7,608 nucleotides of DNA, taken from Acidobacteriota bacterium. GTDB taxonomy: Bacteria; Acidobacteriota; Vicinamibacteria; Vicinamibacterales; 2-12-FULL-66-21. Location of the stretch: the NCBI GenBank assembly GCA_013817065.1, contig JACDDJ010000202.1:1-7608 (forward strand), written 5' to 3'. The translations under genes were made by a program, and so were the position numbers. Positions 1 through 6,920 of this stretch are shown here, one piece after another. Every line of letters begins with the position of its first letter. The stretch's first letter is position 1. Under the pieces are notes generated by a model. The model saw only the letters and a list, made by a program, of their open reading frames with translations. It did no database searches and was not told the origin of the DNA.

Positions 1-2
1 GT

Positions 3-1010
3 GCAACACCGCCGCCTGAAGGCGCGACGCCACCAGCAGCTGGCGGCGGCCGAGGCGCCGATGCCGGACGTCCGCGCGAGAACACCGGCCCGAACCAGTG
101 CCACGACATCACCGTCTACCCGGAGATCGGGCTTGCCGGCGGCGCATGCGGCGGCTACGGATTGCTGCTCGACATCTCGGACGTGCCGAACCCGAAGCGC
201 ATCGACGAGGTCGCCGACATCAACATGTCGTTCTGGCACTCGGCGACTTTCAGTAACGACGGCAGCAAGATCCTCTTTTCGGACGAATGGGGCGGCGGCT
301 CGGCGCCACGTTGCCGCGAAACCGACAAGTACGAATGGGGTGCGAACGCGCTCTTCACGATCGAAGAACGCAAGATGCATTTCAAGAGCTACTACAAGAT
401 GCCCGCGGCGCAGACCGCGCTCGAGAATTGCGTCGCGCACAACGGCTCGCTGATCCCGATCCCTGGACGTGAGGTCATGGTCCAGGGCTGGTACCAGGGT
501 GGCATCTCGGTGTTTGACTGGACGGATGTCGCAAAGCCGGTGGAGATTGCGTACTACGATCGTGGTCCGGTCGACGCCGAACGCCTGGTCAGCGGCGGGT
601 CGTGGTCGGTCTACTGGTACAACGGATTGATCGTCAGCTCCGAGATCGCACGCGGCCTCGACATCTACGAGCTGCTCCCGAGCGGGCTGATCTCGCAGAA
701 CGAGATTGATGCCGCGAAGACCGTGAAGTGGGACTTCCTCAACGCGCAGGAACAGCGCAAGATCGTCTGGCCGCCAAGCTTCGCGAAGGCGCGCGCCTAC
801 CTCGATCAGCTGGAGCGAACCTCCGGCCTCGCGGCCGAGCGGATCGCCGAGAGCCGCAAGTCGCTCACGGCTGCGGAGAAGGCCTCGCCCTCCGCCAGGG
901 ACCAGGCGCTGTCCCGGCTGGCGGCGGACCTGCAGAAGGACGCCGCTTCCGCGCAGGACGCGGCCAAGGTCCGCTCCTTGATCGAAGCGGTCCAGGAGCT
1001 GGAAAAATAG
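3..1010 (+). CDS. LVIVD-repeat beta-propeller protein, 5'-truncated by the window edge
   Basis: The frame is open from base 3 to the TAG at 1008-1010, giving 335 visible residues; the start lies outside the window, so the internal ATG/TTG candidates near 162 are not the real start. After a Pro/Ala/Gly-rich stretch (residues about 1-25) comes a propeller-like region. LVIVD-type repeats are visible as LLLDISDVPNPKRI (54-67), ISVFDWTDVAKPVEI (about 168-182) and RGLDIYELLP (about 217-226). Conserved-looking segments include NTGPNQCHDITVYP, SFWHSATFSNDG, FSDEWGGGS and GGSWSVYWYNG. Four cysteines (33, 49, 104, 143) would suit disulfides if it is exported, but no signal peptide can be seen because the N-terminus is missing. 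From about residue 260 to the end the protein is charged, Ala-rich and helical, probably coiled coil. LVIVD proteins are a bacterial surface or periplasmic propeller family of unknown biochemical role, and I assign no function. It converges on the DUF2182 gene with a 23-base gap. Confidence 0.85.
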   Translation, partial: ATPPPEGATPPAAGGGRGADAGRPRENTGPNQCHDITVYPEIGLAGGACGGYGLLLDISDVPNPKRIDEVADINMSFWHSATFSNDGSKILFSDEWGGGSAPRCRETDKYEWGANALFTIEERKMHFKSYYKMPAAQTALENCVAHNGSLIPIPGREVMVQGWYQGGISVFDWTDVAKPVEIAYYDRGPVDAERLVSGGSWSVYWYNGLIVSSEIARGLDIYELLPSGLISQNEIDAAKTVKWDFLNAQEQRKIVWPPSFAKARAYLDQLERTSGLAAERIAESRKSLTAAEKASPSARDQALSRLAADLQKDAASAQDAAKVRSLIEAVQELEK

Positions 1011-1033
1011 AGAGCCCGGCGAGGTGAAACGGG

Positions 1034-1819
1034 TCAGCGCACCACCATCCAGACCGCAAGCGCCAGCAGCGCGACGCCGCTGGCGCGAGCGGTCTGTTCA
1101 CCGAACGGCGCGAACTTCTCGAACAGCACCCACATCGTCAGCGCCACGATGACCACCAGGTTCATCACCCCCCCGGCGAAGAGCAGCAGCATCAGAGCCC
1201 AGCAGCAGCCAAGGCAGTAGAGGCCGTGATCCACGCCAAGGCGGAACGCCCCGGCGGCCCCGCTCCGCCAGTGCTGCATCAGATACGAAAGCGGTGAACG
1301 GCAGACCCGCAGACACGTGAGCTTCAATGGCGTCAGCTGGTAGATCCCCGCAATCGCGAGCACCACGGCGGCCGCCGCCGGTGTGGCGGGCTCCATCATC
1401 GGCGTGAGCACGAGCGTCGACGACATCAACCGCTGCAGCAGCGTGGCGCCGACACTGAAAAGCGCCCAGACGAGCACGTACCCAGTCCCTATCGCGTAGA
1501 GTTGCCGGCCCGCCCCAGGCTCCGCGCGTGTCCGCAGCGCACCTGCGTAGAGCAGAATCAGCGGCGCGGCAGACGGGAGCATCATCGCGATCATCATCAC
1601 CGCCCACATCGCCCAGAGGAGCAGCAGGTGCGGTACGTCCCACGTGCTCGTCATCATCCACGCCGACGACCCCAGCATCGTCCCGTACATGTCGCGCGCC
1701 ATGAGCGCGATCCAGGTCCACGAGGCGAGTGGAATCAGGACGAGGAGTGTCGCGGTGACCATCCGCTCGTGCTTCAGCGCCGCCTCGAGCAGTGTCCGCC
1801 CTTCCGAACGTGTCTGCAT
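1034..1819 (-). CDS. DUF2182 family polytopic membrane protein, putative metal-binding
   Basis: The 261-residue protein has a charged N-terminus (1-19) followed by about six hydrophobic segments, roughly at 21-41, 62-93, 107-128, 146-163, 199-235 and 244-260. DUF2182 hallmarks are present: MWAVMMIAMMLPSAAP (71-86), YQLTPLKLTCLRVCRSPL (160-177), a WRSGAAGAFRLG stretch, and HGLYCLGCCWALMLLLFAGG (198-217), then EKFAP (234-238). Conserved Cys169, Cys173, His198, Cys202, Cys205 and Cys206 together with many Met residues suggest metal, possibly copper, binding; this is inference and the family has no firmly known function. The length is normal and the frame intact. The ATG at 1819 is preferred because the family usually has a short N-terminal arm before the first membrane helix. 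No Shine-Dalgarno sequence precedes it, but a TACAAT lies six bases upstream, suggesting a leaderless message. DUF2182 genes are often found with a DUF1326 gene; none is visible here. It is divergent from the Asp-box gene. Confidence 0.88.
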   Translation of the reverse strand: MQTRSEGRTLLEAALKHERMVTATLLVLIPLASWTWIALMARDMYGTMLGSSAWMMTSTWDVPHLLLLWAMWAVMMIAMMLPSAAPLILLYAGALRTRAEPGAGRQLYAIGTGYVLVWALFSVGATLLQRLMSSTLVLTPMMEPATPAAAAVVLAIAGIYQLTPLKLTCLRVCRSPLSYLMQHWRSGAAGAFRLGVDHGLYCLGCCWALMLLLFAGGVMNLVVIVALTMWVLFEKFAPFGEQTARASGVALLALAVWMVVR

Positions 1820-1825
1820 GCTGCC

Positions 1826-1831
1826 ATTGTA
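1826..1831 (-). promoter_or_regulatory. Possible -10 element for the DUF2182 gene (leaderless)
   Basis: On the minus strand TACAAT matches the sigma-70 -10 consensus at five of six positions and ends six bases before the ATG at 1819. Transcription would then start at or next to the ATG, which fits the lack of a Shine-Dalgarno sequence. No good -35 hexamer is seen 16-18 bases upstream, so the call is tentative. Confidence 0.35.
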
Positions 1832-1859
1832 CGGGCGCGTCTCCGGAGGGAACCGACAG

Positions 1860-1871
1860 CGATGATCATCG
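1860..1871. promoter_or_regulatory. 12-base perfect palindrome, candidate operator
   Basis: CGATGATCATCG reads the same on both strands. It lies in the divergent spacer, centred about 46 bases from the DUF2182 start and 55 bases from the Asp-box gene start. That position would suit a dimeric regulator acting on one or both genes. No regulator gene is in the window, so the binding protein is unknown; chance occurrence is possible. Confidence 0.35.
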
Positions 1872-1920
1872 ACGAAAACTTTTCCCGACGAGTGAAAGAC
1901 AACCGGATCAGAATGTGCCT

Positions 1921-4900
1921 ATGACCTGTCGAAGTTCGCTGTTCTCTCTCGTCGCACTCACCGGGGCTGTTCTCTACGCCACCAGCACGACGGGGCACAC
2001 GCAACAGCAGGACGCCGCGCCGCTGGCCGCAGGCCTCGAGCTGCGCGCTCTCGGCCCTGCGCTCATGAGCGGACGCATCTCGGACGTGGAGGTGCATCCG
2101 CGGGACCGCAGCACGTGGTACGTTGCGGCGGGCTCCGGCGGCGTATGGAAGACGTCGGACGCGGGTACGACGTTCGCGCCGATCTTCGACGACCAGCCGT
2201 CCTATTCCATCGGCGAGATCACGATCGATCCCTCCCGTCCGGAGATCGTATGGGTCGGCACCGGAGAGAACGTCAGCGGGCGCCATGTAGGCTGGGGCGA
2301 CGGCGTCTACAGGAGCCGGGACGCGGGGCGCAGCTGGCAGCGCATGGGCCTGCAGAAGTCGGAACATATCGGCCGCATCCTGGTCGATCCTCGCAACGGG
2401 GACGTTGTGCTCGTCGCCGCGGAAGGGCCGCTCTGGGCGCCGGGTGGCGAGCGGGGCGTCTACCGGTCGACCGACGGTGGCGTGACCTGGACGCAGGCGC
2501 TCCAGATCGACGAGAACACCGGCGTGACCGACCTCGAGTTCGATCCGTCGAATCCCGACGTCGTCTACGCCGCCGGATACCAGCGGCGCCGGCACGTGTG
2601 GGGCTTTCTCGCGGGCGGTCCCTCATCAGGCATCTGGAAGTCGACTGATAACGGGAAGACGTGGCGCAAGGTAACGAACGGCCTCCCGAAGGGGGACATG
2701 GGCAAGATCGGCCTGGCGGTGACGCCGGCGGATCCGAGTCTCGTCTACGCCACCATCGAAGCCGACGGCGAAGAACGTGGCTTCTATCGCTCGCGTGACA
2801 AGGGGGAGAGCTGGGAGCGCCGCAACCCGTATGTGTCCGGCGGAACCGGCCCGCACTACTACCAGGAGATCGAGGCCTCGCCCACCGATCCGGACCTCGT
2901 CTACCAGATGGATGTCTTCATCCAGGTGACACGGGATGGAGGCAAGACGTTCGCGATGCTCGAGACTGGCCGCGACAAACACAGCGACAACCACGCGCTG
3001 TGGATTGATCCGGGCAACGGACGTCATCTGCTGGTCGGAACCGACGCGGGCATCTACGAAAGCTTCGATGAAGGCACCCGCTGGCGGCATTTTCCGAACC
3101 TGCCGGTGTCGCAGTTCTACAAGGTCGCGCTGAACAACCGCGTCCCGTTCTACGACCTGCTCGGGGGCGCGCAGGATCTCGGCACGCTGCACGGACCGTC
3201 GGCGACGATGAACCGCGACGGCATCCGTAACCAGGACTGGTACGTGCCGATGGGCGCGGATGGGTACGGTGTCGCCTTTGATCCGCGGGATCCGGACGTC
3301 ATGTACCTGATGTGGCAGGAAGGGAACCTCTATAGAAAGGATCGCCGCAACGAAGAGGCGATCAGCATCAAGCCGCAGGGGGCAACGGACGATCCGCCGG
3401 AGCGGTGGAACTGGGATTCTCCGATCCTGGTGAGCCCCCACAATCCTGACCGGATCTACTTCGGCTCGCAGCGTCTCTGGCGTAGTGACGACCGCGGCAG
3501 CAGCTGGACCCCGATCAGCGCGGACCTGACCCTCGGGCAGAATCGCTACGCGCAGAATTTCATGGGGCGCGTGTGGAGCGTCGACGCGCTGCACGATACC
3601 GGCGCGATGTCCAAGTACGGCACGACCACCGCGATTGCCGAGTCGCCACGCGACGCGGACGTGCTCGTCGTCGGGACCGACGACGGCCTGGTGCAGGTGT
3701 CGTCCAACGGCGGCACGAACTGGACGCGTGCGGGCGCACTGCCCGGACTGCCGCCGCTCTCGTTCGTCAACGACGTCGAAGCCTCCCTGCACGACGCGCG
3801 GACGATCTTCGCTGTGGCAGACGCGCACAAGACCGGTGACTTCTCGCCCTATGTCTACGTGAGCGGGGATCTCGGCCGCTCGTGGCGATCGATTGCCGGA
3901 GACTTGCCGATGGGGACGATCGCGTGGTCGATTCAGGAGGATCACGTGCGTCCGGAGCTGCTCTTCCTGGGCACGGAGTTCGGCCTCTACTGGACGCCGA
4001 ATGGCGGGCGCAACTGGCACAAGCTGTCAGCCGGCGTGCCGACGATTGCCTTCCGCGACCTCAAGATCCATCGGCGCGACAACGATCTCGTCGGCGCGAC
4101 GTTCGGCCGCGGCTTCTACGTGCTGGACGACTACTCGCCGTTGCGTGAGCTCGCGGCGGGCACGGTGGGCGACGAGGGGACGCTCTTCCCGGTGCGCGAT
4201 GCCTGGTGGTTCGTCCCACACCAGGTGGCGCAGGCGCGGGGCCGTCCTGAGCTCGGCAGCGACGACTTCACGGCTGAAAATCCCGCGTTTGGCGCGGTGC
4301 TTACGTATCACCTGAAGGAGGCTCCGACGTCGGCGCACGAGGCAAGGCAGGCTGAGGAGAAAAAGTTGCGCGAGAAGAAGGCGGACGTTCCGTTCCCGGG
4401 ATTCGACAAGCTGTTCGTGGAATCGCTCGAGGAGGCGCCGCAGGTGATCGTCGCTGTCGCGGATGCGAGCGGACGGGCGGTCCGCCGCATCGCGGCGCCG
4501 GCGAAAGCAGGGCTGCACCGGGTGAGCTGGGACCTGCGCGGGCCGAGCCCGGAGCCGATCGATCTCCGGCCCGCCGGGTTCCGGCCGCCGTGGGGCGATC
4601 CGCCGAAGGGGCCGCTCGTCGCCCCCGGCCGGTATACGGCGACCCTCATGATCGTGTCTGCTTCAGGCGTGCGCGTGATCGGGGCGCCGCAGTCCTTCGA
4701 GGTGAAGCCGGTCAACAACCTGCCCCAGGGGACGACGCTCTCCGAGGTCACCGCGTTTCAGGCGCAGGTATCGGAGCTCCGTCGACGGACCGCTGCCGCC
4801 GGCGAAAGACTCGATCGCGTGCAGGACGAGCTCCGGCACATGCGTGCGGCCCTGCTCGTGACGCCCACGGCTGACAAGCTGCTATTCGGACGCATCGACG

Positions 4901-5187
4901 CGGCGGGCACCGCGCTCGCCGGTCTGTCCCGGCGGCTGTCGGGCGACCCCGCGCGGCGGCGGCTGAACGAGGCCGCGGCCGCGTCGATCGCAGGGCGGGT
5001 GTCATCGGCGATGAGTTCATGGGAGACGCGGCAGATGCCGACCGCGACTCAGCGGCGTGATGTCGAGACTGCCGCGAGCGAACTCGCGACGCTCACGCGC
5101 GAGCTGGATGCGCTGGTGAGCGGGGAGATCGCCAGCTTGCGCTCCGCGCTGGACGCCGCGGGTGCGCCGTGGACGCCTCGGCGCTAG
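1921..5187 (+). CDS. Secreted VPS10/sortilin-like BNR (Asp-box) beta-propeller protein
   Basis: The 1088-residue protein begins with a signal-peptide-like segment (MTCRSSLFSLVALTGAVLYA, 1-20). Eleven Asp-box motifs (S/T-x-D-x-G-x-T/S-W/F) follow, at about residues 78, 131, 182, 240, 290, 336, 380, 521, 594, 647 and 691. The N-terminal segment RALGPALMSGRISD-VEVHP and the motifs GSGGVWKTSD, WVGTGENVSGRHVGWGDGVY and DNHALWIDP are typical of the large 'WD40/YVTN/BNR-like repeat' proteins abundant in Acidobacteria and Bacteroidetes. Residues 840-930 look like a beta-sandwich with a PGRYTATL turn, and 940-1085 are helical and charged. These proteins are often auto-named glycosyl hydrolase, but I see no catalytic site of a sialidase, so enzymatic activity should not be assumed; an extracellular binding role is more cautious. 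The frame stays open upstream to a GTG at 1792, but that start would overlap the DUF2182 gene and bury the signal peptide. A GTG at 1915, two codons upstream, is an equal alternative. No clear Shine-Dalgarno sequence is present. Confidence 0.9.
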   Translation: MTCRSSLFSLVALTGAVLYATSTTGHTQQQDAAPLAAGLELRALGPALMSGRISDVEVHPRDRSTWYVAAGSGGVWKTSDAGTTFAPIFDDQPSYSIGEITIDPSRPEIVWVGTGENVSGRHVGWGDGVYRSRDAGRSWQRMGLQKSEHIGRILVDPRNGDVVLVAAEGPLWAPGGERGVYRSTDGGVTWTQALQIDENTGVTDLEFDPSNPDVVYAAGYQRRRHVWGFLAGGPSSGIWKSTDNGKTWRKVTNGLPKGDMGKIGLAVTPADPSLVYATIEADGEERGFYRSRDKGESWERRNPYVSGGTGPHYYQEIEASPTDPDLVYQMDVFIQVTRDGGKTFAMLETGRDKHSDNHALWIDPGNGRHLLVGTDAGIYESFDEGTRWRHFPNLPVSQFYKVALNNRVPFYDLLGGAQDLGTLHGPSATMNRDGIRNQDWYVPMGADGYGVAFDPRDPDVMYLMWQEGNLYRKDRRNEEAISIKPQGATDDPPERWNWDSPILVSPHNPDRIYFGSQRLWRSDDRGSSWTPISADLTLGQNRYAQNFMGRVWSVDALHDTGAMSKYGTTTAIAESPRDADVLVVGTDDGLVQVSSNGGTNWTRAGALPGLPPLSFVNDVEASLHDARTIFAVADAHKTGDFSPYVYVSGDLGRSWRSIAGDLPMGTIAWSIQEDHVRPELLFLGTEFGLYWTPNGGRNWHKLSAGVPTIAFRDLKIHRRDNDLVGATFGRGFYVLDDYSPLRELAAGTVGDEGTLFPVRDAWWFVPHQVAQARGRPELGSDDFTAENPAFGAVLTYHLKEAPTSAHEARQAEEKKLREKKADVPFPGFDKLFVESLEEAPQVIVAVADASGRAVRRIAAPAKAGLHRVSWDLRGPSPEPIDLRPAGFRPPWGDPPKGPLVAPGRYTATLMIVSASGVRVIGAPQSFEVKPVNNLPQGTTLSEVTAFQAQVSELRRRTAAAGERLDRVQDELRHMRAALLVTPTADKLLFGRIDAAGTALAGLSRRLSGDPARRRLNEAAAASIAGRVSSAMSSWETRQMPTATQRRDVETAASELATLTRELDALVSGEIASLRSALDAAGAPWTPRR

Positions 5188-5190
5188 CGC
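5181..5190. other. Shared CTAG stop of two convergent genes within a 10-base palindrome
   Basis: GCGCTAGCGC is self-complementary. The plus-strand Asp-box gene ends CGC-TAG (stop 5185-5187) and the minus-strand DUF885 frame ends CGC-TAG (stop 5184-5186), so the two reading frames overlap by the four bases CTAG. Both proteins end in Arg. There is no room for a separate bidirectional terminator between the stops, so any terminator must lie inside the opposite gene. Confidence 0.9.
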
Positions 5191-5570
5191 GATTGATCAA
5201 CCATCTCTCGCCTGACGTGATCCTCGAGCACCTTGAGAGGCATCGCGCCATGACCGAGCACCGCCTGGTGGAAGCGCTTGATGTCGAAGCGAGCGCCGAG
5301 TTCCTGGCGGAGCCGCTCGCGCAGCTCACGGATCCCGCGGCTGCCGAGTTTGTACGCGAGCGCCTGCCCCGGCAGGTCAGTCGAGTAGCGCAAAGACTCT
5401 GTCTTGATCTGCGTCTCAGACTCGAACGTGTGCTCGCGCATGTAATCCATCGCGCGCTCGCGTGACCAGCCGAGCGCGTTCATGCCGGTGTCGACGACGA
5501 GACGGGTGGAGAGGAACAGATCCATCGACAGCCGTCCGGCGCGATCGTACGGGTCTGTATACATGCCCAT
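5184..5570 (-). pseudogene. C-terminal part of the DUF885 protein, cut off by an in-frame TAG
   Basis: This 128-residue frame begins MGMYTDPYDRAGRL and contains STRLVVDTGMNALGWSRERA, LRYSTDLPGQALAYKLGS and FDIKRFHQAVLGHGAMPL, all typical of the C-terminal region of DUF885 proteins. It is not an independent gene: the ATG at 5570 is in the same frame as the longer piece upstream (5592-6920), no Shine-Dalgarno sequence precedes it at useful spacing, and the codons between (Ala-Ser-Asp-Leu-Ala-Gly-Glu) continue the family sequence. If the TAG at 5592-5594 were a sense codon the whole protein would be 578 residues (5184-6920), a normal length for the family. It overlaps the Asp-box gene stop by four bases. 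Confidence 0.85.
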
Positions 5571-5591
5571 CTCGCCGGCGAGGTCGGATGC

Positions 5592-5594
5592 CTA
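5592..5594 (-). other. In-frame TAG interrupting the DUF885 gene
   Basis: On the minus strand the codons read GGC-TGG-GGA-GAA-TAG-GCA-TCC-GAC-CTC, that is G-W-G-E-stop-A-S-D-L. DUF885 proteins commonly read EGWGEYAS here, so the stop replaces an expected Tyr codon (TAC or TAT), one substitution away. There is no frameshift. Two other genes in the window end in TAG, which argues against TAG being a sense codon in this organism. Confidence 0.85.
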
Positions 5595-6920
5595 TTCTCC
5601 CCAGCCTTCGAGGTACGCGGTATAGCCGGCGCGCTGCCGAAATCCCGAAAGGCTGGTGTTCTCCTTGGTCAGCGCTATCTGGAAGTGATGGCCCGGCACC
5701 AGCTCGTGATACGAGAGCGCGGCGACGTTCAGCAGCGATCGATCGGCGAGGCCGAGGCCGTTGTACAGATAGTAGCCCTTCGGGTCAACGGTGTTCGGCG
5801 CCTGGTAGTAGCCATACGTCATCAGCGGTTCGAGTGCCGGGGCCAGGCGGCGTGCGCCGTAGCCGGCTGTGGGACGTGCGGTGAAGAATGCCGGGATCTT
5901 CGGCTCGATACGGGCGGCTGCCGCCATCAGCCGCTCACCGATCTGCTCGGCTGTCTGCGGGATGAATCTGCTGTCGCTCTTGAGAAAGGTCCGGAAATCC
6001 GAGAGCGGTCCCGCGAAACCCGCCTGCTGCCGGGCGGCGTCGAGTTCGCGCTCCAACCGCGCGACTTCGGCGAGCCCGATGTCGTGAATCTGTTGTGGGG
6101 TGAGATCGAGGCTCGTGTGCTGCCGCACCAAAAAGCGGTAGTAACGGTCGCCGCCCCGATATTGGCTCAACCCCACCCCGTTCGGCGCTCGTGCGCGATA
6201 TGGCCCTTCGACGAAGGCAGCGAGCCGCTGGAACGCAGGCGCGACGTGATCCGCAATCGTCGTGTGGACCTCGGTTGCGAACGCGGTCCTGAGATCCGCG
6301 GCAACTGATGTCAGGCGCGTTTCGGCAACGACGAACGGGTTGCTCCCGGGCCCGGCCGCAAAGGTCCGGATGAACGGCACCACGTTGTCGATCTGTGCCA
6401 CGGGCAGGACGATGCCGCGTCCGAGCTGCCCCGTGAGCTTCGCCTGAATCTGCGCCGCGAACGGCACGAGCCGGTGAAGGCCGTCGAGGTACCGCTGACG
6501 ATCCTCTGCGGTCTGCAGGCGAGCCGCCGCGAAACGCGACGTGATCGTTCGCAGTGGCGAGGTGTACGGCGTCACCGGTGAGTCGAGCCAGAAGAACTCG
6601 CCGCGGTCGGCGATCATCGAAGCTTCCCATTCCAGCAGCTCCCACGTGACGCGATCCTCGCCGGTCAGCTTCCACCGATCGACGGCTTGAAGCTTCTTCA
6701 GGAACTGCGTCGCCCACCGGGTTTCCGCGACGGCCGCTTCCTCCGAGAGCATCAGGACGCGCTCGCGGACGAGCGACCCTTCCATGTCGTCCCACATGCC
6801 GGGATCTGAGTGGTCTGTCAGCTCCTGCGCGAGCTGCGCCAGTGCGGCGTTCTCCGGCGGGCTCGACGGTGTAACCGCCATCGTGACGGCAATGGCTGCG
6901 GTGATCAGGGTCGATCGCAT
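5592..6920 (-). CDS. DUF885 family metallopeptidase-like protein, N-terminal and catalytic part (prematurely stopped)
   Basis: The frame gives 442 residues from the ATG at 6920 to the TAG at 5592-5594. It starts with a signal-peptide-like segment (MRSTLITAAIAVTMAVTPSS, 1-20), so the product is probably exported to the periplasm or held as a lipid-free secreted protein. The family signature HELVPGHHFQ is at 405-414, with His405, Glu406 and His411/412 resembling a zinc-peptidase site; Glu438 in YLEGW (436-440) is the likely third metal ligand. These assignments follow from family resemblance to gluzincin-type peptidases; the substrate is unknown. The stop falls only four codons after Glu438 and removes the last 135 residues. 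The start is supported by GGGAG six bases upstream (6927-6931) and by direct abutment to the TGA of the FAD oxidase gene (TGA-ATG), pointing to translational coupling. No other lesion is seen in the frame. Confidence 0.88.
   Translation of the reverse strand: MRSTLITAAIAVTMAVTPSSPPENAALAQLAQELTDHSDPGMWDDMEGSLVRERVLMLSEEAAVAETRWATQFLKKLQAVDRWKLTGEDRVTWELLEWEASMIADRGEFFWLDSPVTPYTSPLRTITSRFAAARLQTAEDRQRYLDGLHRLVPFAAQIQAKLTGQLGRGIVLPVAQIDNVVPFIRTFAAGPGSNPFVVAETRLTSVAADLRTAFATEVHTTIADHVAPAFQRLAAFVEGPYRARAPNGVGLSQYRGGDRYYRFLVRQHTSLDLTPQQIHDIGLAEVARLERELDAARQQAGFAGPLSDFRTFLKSDSRFIPQTAEQIGERLMAAAARIEPKIPAFFTARPTAGYGARRLAPALEPLMTYGYYQAPNTVDPKGYYLYNGLGLADRSLLNVAALSYHELVPGHHFQIALTKENTSLSGFRQRAGYTAYLEGWGE

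Larger units (their letters stand above)
1820..1920. promoter_or_regulatory. Divergent intergenic region between DUF2182 and Asp-box protein genes
   Basis: This 101-base spacer must hold the promoters of both flanking genes unless either is transcribed from further away. It contains a perfect 12-base palindrome (1860-1871), a GAAAA-C-TTTTC inverted repeat (1874-1884) in its only A/T-rich part, and TACAAT on the minus strand at 1826-1831. No convincing -35/-10 pair is visible for the plus-strand gene. The regulatory role is inferred from position and symmetry. Confidence 0.5.

Noticed and set aside
162..1010. Start of the LVIVD gene at 162
   Set aside because: Codons upstream of 162 are open to base 3 and encode family-typical sequence (NTGPNQCHDITVYPEIGLAG), so the gene begins outside the window.
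1011..1033. Terminator between the LVIVD and DUF2182 genes
   Set aside because: Only a four-base CCCG/CGGG stem with no U-tract is present, which is too weak to call.
1792..1920. Upstream extension of the Asp-box protein from a GTG at 1792
   Set aside because: The added 43 residues look like non-coding translation, overlap the DUF2182 start and would place the signal peptide internally.
1774..2595. Minus-strand open frame of 273 codons across the divergent spacer
   Set aside because: It overlaps the starts of both flanking genes, has a biased low-complexity composition and no family resemblance; it is a shadow frame.
2626..4020. Long open frame (464 codons) antisense to the Asp-box gene
   Set aside because: It is Arg/Val/His-rich with no recognisable domain, and lies wholly opposite a well-supported gene. 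GC-rich codon structure routinely leaves such antisense frames open.
5184..5570. Independent small gene of 128 residues
   Set aside because: It is in the same frame as the larger DUF885 piece, and its sequence is the family's C-terminal region; it exists separately only because of the TAG at 5592-5594.
5592..5594. TAG read as pyrrolysine or a reassigned codon
   Set aside because: The expected residue is Tyr, two neighbouring genes (stops at 1008-1010 and 5185-5187) use TAG as a normal stop, and no pyl or suppressor tRNA gene is visible in the window.
5935..6795. Minus-strand open frame of 286 codons overlapping the DUF885 gene
   Set aside because: It is a shifted frame of the same strand with Arg-rich composition and no domain; the DUF885 frame carries the family motifs.
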